Part shown: in pieces, positions 5,841-7,939 of the stretch | How the letters are laid out: each line of letters starts with the position of its first letter | Numbering within the stretch: the stretch's first letter is position 1 | Assembly: GCA_003152595.1 (NCBI GenBank) | Contig: PMAM01000133.1 | Span: 1 to 7,939, forward strand | DNA from: Acidobacterium sp. | Lineage (GTDB): Bacteria; Acidobacteriota; Terriglobia; Terriglobales; Acidobacteriaceae | Direction: 5' to 3' | Length of the DNA stretch: 7,939 nt | The notes under the pieces: generated by a model | What the model was told of the DNA's origin: nothing | What the model saw: only the letters and a program-made list of their open reading frames with translations | The model's database searches: none | Program-made: the position numbers and the translations under genes

Positions 5841-6659
5841 ATGGACCCATCGATCGAACGGAAAACGTGTACCGCTCCAGATGGAGTGGAGATTGTGTAC
5901 TCGGCCGCTGGCGCGGGCGACCCGGCGCTGGTGTTCATCCACGGCGGACTCGCCAACCGCGGATTCTGGGATGGAGAACTGCGGCGGTTTGCCGATCGGC
6001 ATCGCGTTTTAGCTCCCGATCTGCCGGGGCATGGAGAATCGGGATACAGGCGAACGAAGTGGGGTCTGCCTGAATTCGGCGCCGACGTCGCCGCAGTCAT
6101 TGAAGCCGAGCAGGTGGAAAAGGCCATCCTCTTCGGCAATTCGCTCGGTGGCCCGGTGGCGGTCGAAGCGGCGCTGCTGCTCCCTGACAAGGTCCTCGGC
6201 GTCGTCGGAGTCGACACGTTTCAGAGCCTCTCCCACCACATGAGCACCGAGGAGGCGCAGAAACGGGCCGAGGCCTTCCGCGATGACTACGCCGGAAGCG
6301 TCCATCACATGGTCCTCCAGCTCTTCCACGCCGATGCCGACCCGGGACTGCTTCGGGACGCGGAGCGGCGCATGGCGAACACTCCGCCGGAGGCCGCCTA
6401 CGCGATGTTTCTCTCCCTGGCTGGGTACCGCGCCGACGAATCCGTTCGCCGTCTCACCGTTCCTTTGCGCGCGATCAACGGCGATCTGTATCCAACCGAC
6501 ATAACGGGCGTGCGGAATATCAAGCCGGACTTCGCGGTGAAGGTCCTGGCGCACACCGGGCATTATCCGATGCTGGAGCGCCCCGGGGCCTTCGATCATG
6601 CCGTGGCGGAGGTGGCGGAGGAACTCACCCATCACGGCGTAATTGTTTCGGGTGGTTAA
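5841..6659 (+). CDS. Alpha/beta-fold hydrolase
   Basis: 272 residues, the normal length for a single-domain alpha/beta hydrolase. The oxyanion-hole motif is FIHGG (His34-Gly36). The strand APDLPGHGES follows, then the nucleophile elbow GNSLGG with Ser101. Catalytic His241 lies in TGHYPMLERP. The acid is probably Asp215 in INGDLYPTD, though Asp220 is also possible because the usual G-x-x-D spacing is not kept. A cap region of about 70 residues (near 125-195) is rich in charged helices. No signal peptide is seen, so it should be cytoplasmic. Family members include esterases, C-C hydrolases, haloperoxidase-like proteins and lactonases; the sequence does not settle the substrate. It follows the xylanase terminator and therefore probably has its own promoter in the 119-base gap, though I find no convincing one. 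It converges on the minus-strand gene. Confidence 0.9.
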   Translation: MDPSIERKTCTAPDGVEIVYSAAGAGDPALVFIHGGLANRGFWDGELRRFADRHRVLAPDLPGHGESGYRRTKWGLPEFGADVAAVIEAEQVEKAILFGNSLGGPVAVEAALLLPDKVLGVVGVDTFQSLSHHMSTEEAQKRAEAFRDDYAGSVHHMVLQLFHADADPGLLRDAERRMANTPPEAAYAMFLSLAGYRADESVRRLTVPLRAINGDLYPTDITGVRNIKPDFAVKVLAHTGHYPMLERPGAFDHAVAEVAEELTHHGVIVSGG

Positions 6660-6681
6660 TCGCCCGGACGGATTCTCGAAA

Positions 6682-6713
6682 GGCTGTCTCTGGCGCGTGG
6701 CGACTCGACAGCC
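6682..6713. terminator. Possible weak bidirectional hairpin between convergent genes
   Basis: GGCTGTC (6682-6688) and GACAGCC (6707-6713) form a 7-bp perfect stem with an 18-base loop. It lies in the 66-base gap between the hydrolase stop and the stop of the minus-strand gene. Only TTT follows on the minus strand and no U-tract follows on the plus strand, so it is a weak candidate terminator. Confidence 0.35.
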
Positions 6714-6725
6714 ATGGGCGCGGAC

Positions 6726-7844
6726 TTACTGTACCTTGTAACTGCCTTCGCCCCAGGGATAGCTCACCGCCGGCGCGCACTCCGGATTCGGCGTTGCTTC
6801 CTCCTTCGGCGTATCCAGCGTCGGCTCGCGGTTGATGCCCGCAAACTTCACCGTCGTCTGACCGGAGGACTTCCCCTGCTCGCCCGTCAGCAGCGGAATG
6901 ACGATACGCCCGTCGGCGCTCGACCGTGCATGCAGCTCGTGCGACGCGCCGCCCGCGCTCGCCACCAGCTTCAGCAACATGTTTGCCGGGAATCCTGTGC
7001 CATCGACCAGCACCAGCCCCGCGTCCTTGACGCTCAGAATGACCTGGAGCCTGCATCCCTTGTCCTCATTCGCCATCGGGAACGGAATCGCGCTCGTCTC
7101 CGCTGCGCGCTTGCGATCCGCAGTCACCAGCGCCACGCGAATCGCCTCTCCCGGGGCTGCCGTGGTTTCAATCTCCACCAGCTGCCCCGGCTTCATCATC
7201 GTCGCGCACGAGGGCGGCGGCGTGAAAGCCGGCTGTGCATTTGCCGTCTTCGCCGTACCGCTGGGGGCTGGGGCCGCACTCAGGTTCGAGGCCGCACTCA
7301 GGTTCGAGGCCGCACTCGCCAAGGCGTCCGCTCCAGGCGTATCGTTGCACACCGCCGCGCCCCCCACGTCAAAACCGATCCCCCCCATCAGCACCTTTGC
7401 CTGAGCGTCCAGCGACCACCGCACCAGCATCAGCTTGTCCGTCTGCGAAAACCCGGAACCCGTCAGGCGGTAGGTGATCTGCGTTCCCTCCGCTGTCTTC
7501 GTTCGCGTCACCTCGTTCATCGTCAGCGATAATCCCGCAGTGGTCATCTGCGGACCCCAGTGCGCCTGCAGCGACGCCAGCCGTATCGCCGCGTTCATCG
7601 CCTCCTCTTGCTTCTGTTGCTGTTGCTCGGCAGGCGTCAGCGTGTGCGAGTCAGGCGGCAAATCCTGCAGCTGCAGTTTGGGCGGCGCCGCGTTCGGCGT
7701 CGTGCTCGGCGTCTGCCCATTCGAATTCTGTGGTGCCGGGGTTGCCGGGGTCTGCTGAGAAGACGGCGTCGTCGATTGCGCCGGGGAACCAACGCTGAAA
7801 AACACTGCGAGCGTGCACGCAGTCCATACGGATCGGAAAACCAT
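6726..7844 (-). CDS. Secreted protein of unknown function with Pro/Thr-rich linker
   Basis: 372 residues from ATG 7844. The frame extends to a TTG at 7862, but the ATG gives a cleaner signal peptide (MVFRSVWTACTLAVFFSVG, cleavage near SPA-QS). After the signal comes a disordered Pro/Thr/Ser/Gln-rich stretch (about 25-65), then a Gln/Glu-rich segment (about 72-80, AEQQQQKQEE). A beta-rich region (about 100-170) with ITYRLTGSGF and LMLVRWSLD follows. Next is a low-complexity Ala/Ser/Asn linker with a duplicated hexapeptide (about 178-191). A second beta-rich region (about 272-335), with LVLVDGTGFPAN and SSADGRIVIPLL, recalls Ig-like/IPT-type folds. Four Cys remain in the mature part (about 166, 213, 264, 356), allowing two disulfides. 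I do not recognise the family and see no catalytic motif; periplasmic or extracellular location is likely. The ribosome site is weak. Confidence 0.85.
   Translation of the reverse strand: MVFRSVWTACTLAVFFSVGSPAQSTTPSSQQTPATPAPQNSNGQTPSTTPNAAPPKLQLQDLPPDSHTLTPAEQQQQKQEEAMNAAIRLASLQAHWGPQMTTAGLSLTMNEVTRTKTAEGTQITYRLTGSGFSQTDKLMLVRWSLDAQAKVLMGGIGFDVGGAAVCNDTPGADALASAASNLSAASNLSAAPAPSGTAKTANAQPAFTPPPSCATMMKPGQLVEIETTAAPGEAIRVALVTADRKRAAETSAIPFPMANEDKGCRLQVILSVKDAGLVLVDGTGFPANMLLKLVASAGGASHELHARSSADGRIVIPLLTGEQGKSSGQTTVKFAGINREPTLDTPKEEATPNPECAPAVSYPWGEGSYKVQ
7273..7317 (-). repeat. 18-bp tandem repeat inside the secreted protein gene
   Basis: Two exact copies of an 18-bp unit (plus-strand GCCGCACTCAGGTTCGAG at 7273-7290 and 7291-7308) are followed by a 9-base partial copy. 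The unit is in frame and encodes a duplicated ASNLSA-type hexapeptide in a low-complexity linker. Copy-number change would lengthen or shorten the linker without breaking the frame. Confidence 0.9.
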
Positions 7845-7936
7845 ACCCTGAGGATAGTTCAAACCCGCCAGCCCGCGCTTCTCACTCGTGCCTCAATCCC
7901 CTGTGATACCTTGGCATCCATCCGCCGGAGCACCGT

Positions 7937-7939
7937 ATG
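7937..7939 (+). CDS. Likely start codon of a divergent gene cut by the window edge
   Basis: The window ends in ATG, with GGAG (7927-7930) placed 6 bases upstream, an ideal Shine-Dalgarno arrangement. The ATG would be divergent from the secreted protein gene, with a shared 92-base intergenic region (7845-7936). Nothing can be said of the product. Confidence 0.4.

Noticed and set aside
5606..6635. Minus-strand frames of about 200 codons opposite the xylanase end and the hydrolase
   Set aside because: Low-complexity Arg/Ser/Pro composition and full overlap with well-supported plus-strand genes and a terminator.
6714..7532. 272-codon plus-strand frame opposite the secreted protein gene
   Set aside because: Its product is mostly Arg/His/Leu-rich with no domain pattern, while the minus-strand frame has a signal peptide and normal composition.
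7845..7862. TTG at 7862 as the start of the minus-strand secreted protein
   Set aside because: ATG at 7844 gives a more standard signal peptide n-region; however, neither start has a strong ribosome site, so this remains a preference.

Overview
The window looks like a piece of a GC-rich Gram-negative chromosome, most likely Acidobacteriota (class Terriglobia). An LPS-transport lipoprotein (LptE) indicates an outer membrane. The secreted xylanase ends in an immunoglobulin-like tail of a style I associate with secreted acidobacterial proteins. This assignment rests on recalled family resemblance, not on a search. I see no tRNA, rRNA, CRISPR array, insertion sequence or phage gene.

Layout. 1-1160 is the 3' part of ftsH, the membrane AAA+ zinc protease, closed by a near-perfect UUCG-loop terminator. 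1226-1932 is a compact type II toxin-antitoxin cassette of the VapBC type. Its ribbon-helix-helix antitoxin starts at a GTG inside one of two palindromes, and the PIN-domain toxin overlaps it by four bases (GTGA). 1949-2494 is lptE, which begins only 16 bases after vapC with no convincing promoter of its own. 2495-2739 is a non-coding stretch with the best sigma70-type promoter in the window (TTGACA-N18-TATACT), a 5'-UTR hairpin, a repeated 11-mer and a strong Shine-Dalgarno. 2740-5721 encodes a large secreted GH10 glycosidase with three N-terminal CBM4/9/22-like modules and an Ig-like tail, followed by a GC-rich terminator. 5841-6659 encodes an alpha/beta hydrolase. 6726-7844 on the minus strand encodes a secreted protein of unknown function. 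The last three bases look like the start codon of a divergent gene.

The genes do not form one pathway. ftsH (membrane protein quality control) and lptE (LPS export) are housekeeping envelope genes, with the toxin-antitoxin module lying between them. The xylanase is an independently transcribed plant-polysaccharide gene, and the hydrolase and the minus-strand secreted protein are separate convergent units.

No wholly new system is evident. The points most worth checking are the vapBC operator and start arrangement with possible read-through into lptE, the substitutions at two normally conserved active-site positions of the GH10 enzyme, and the structured leader of its gene.
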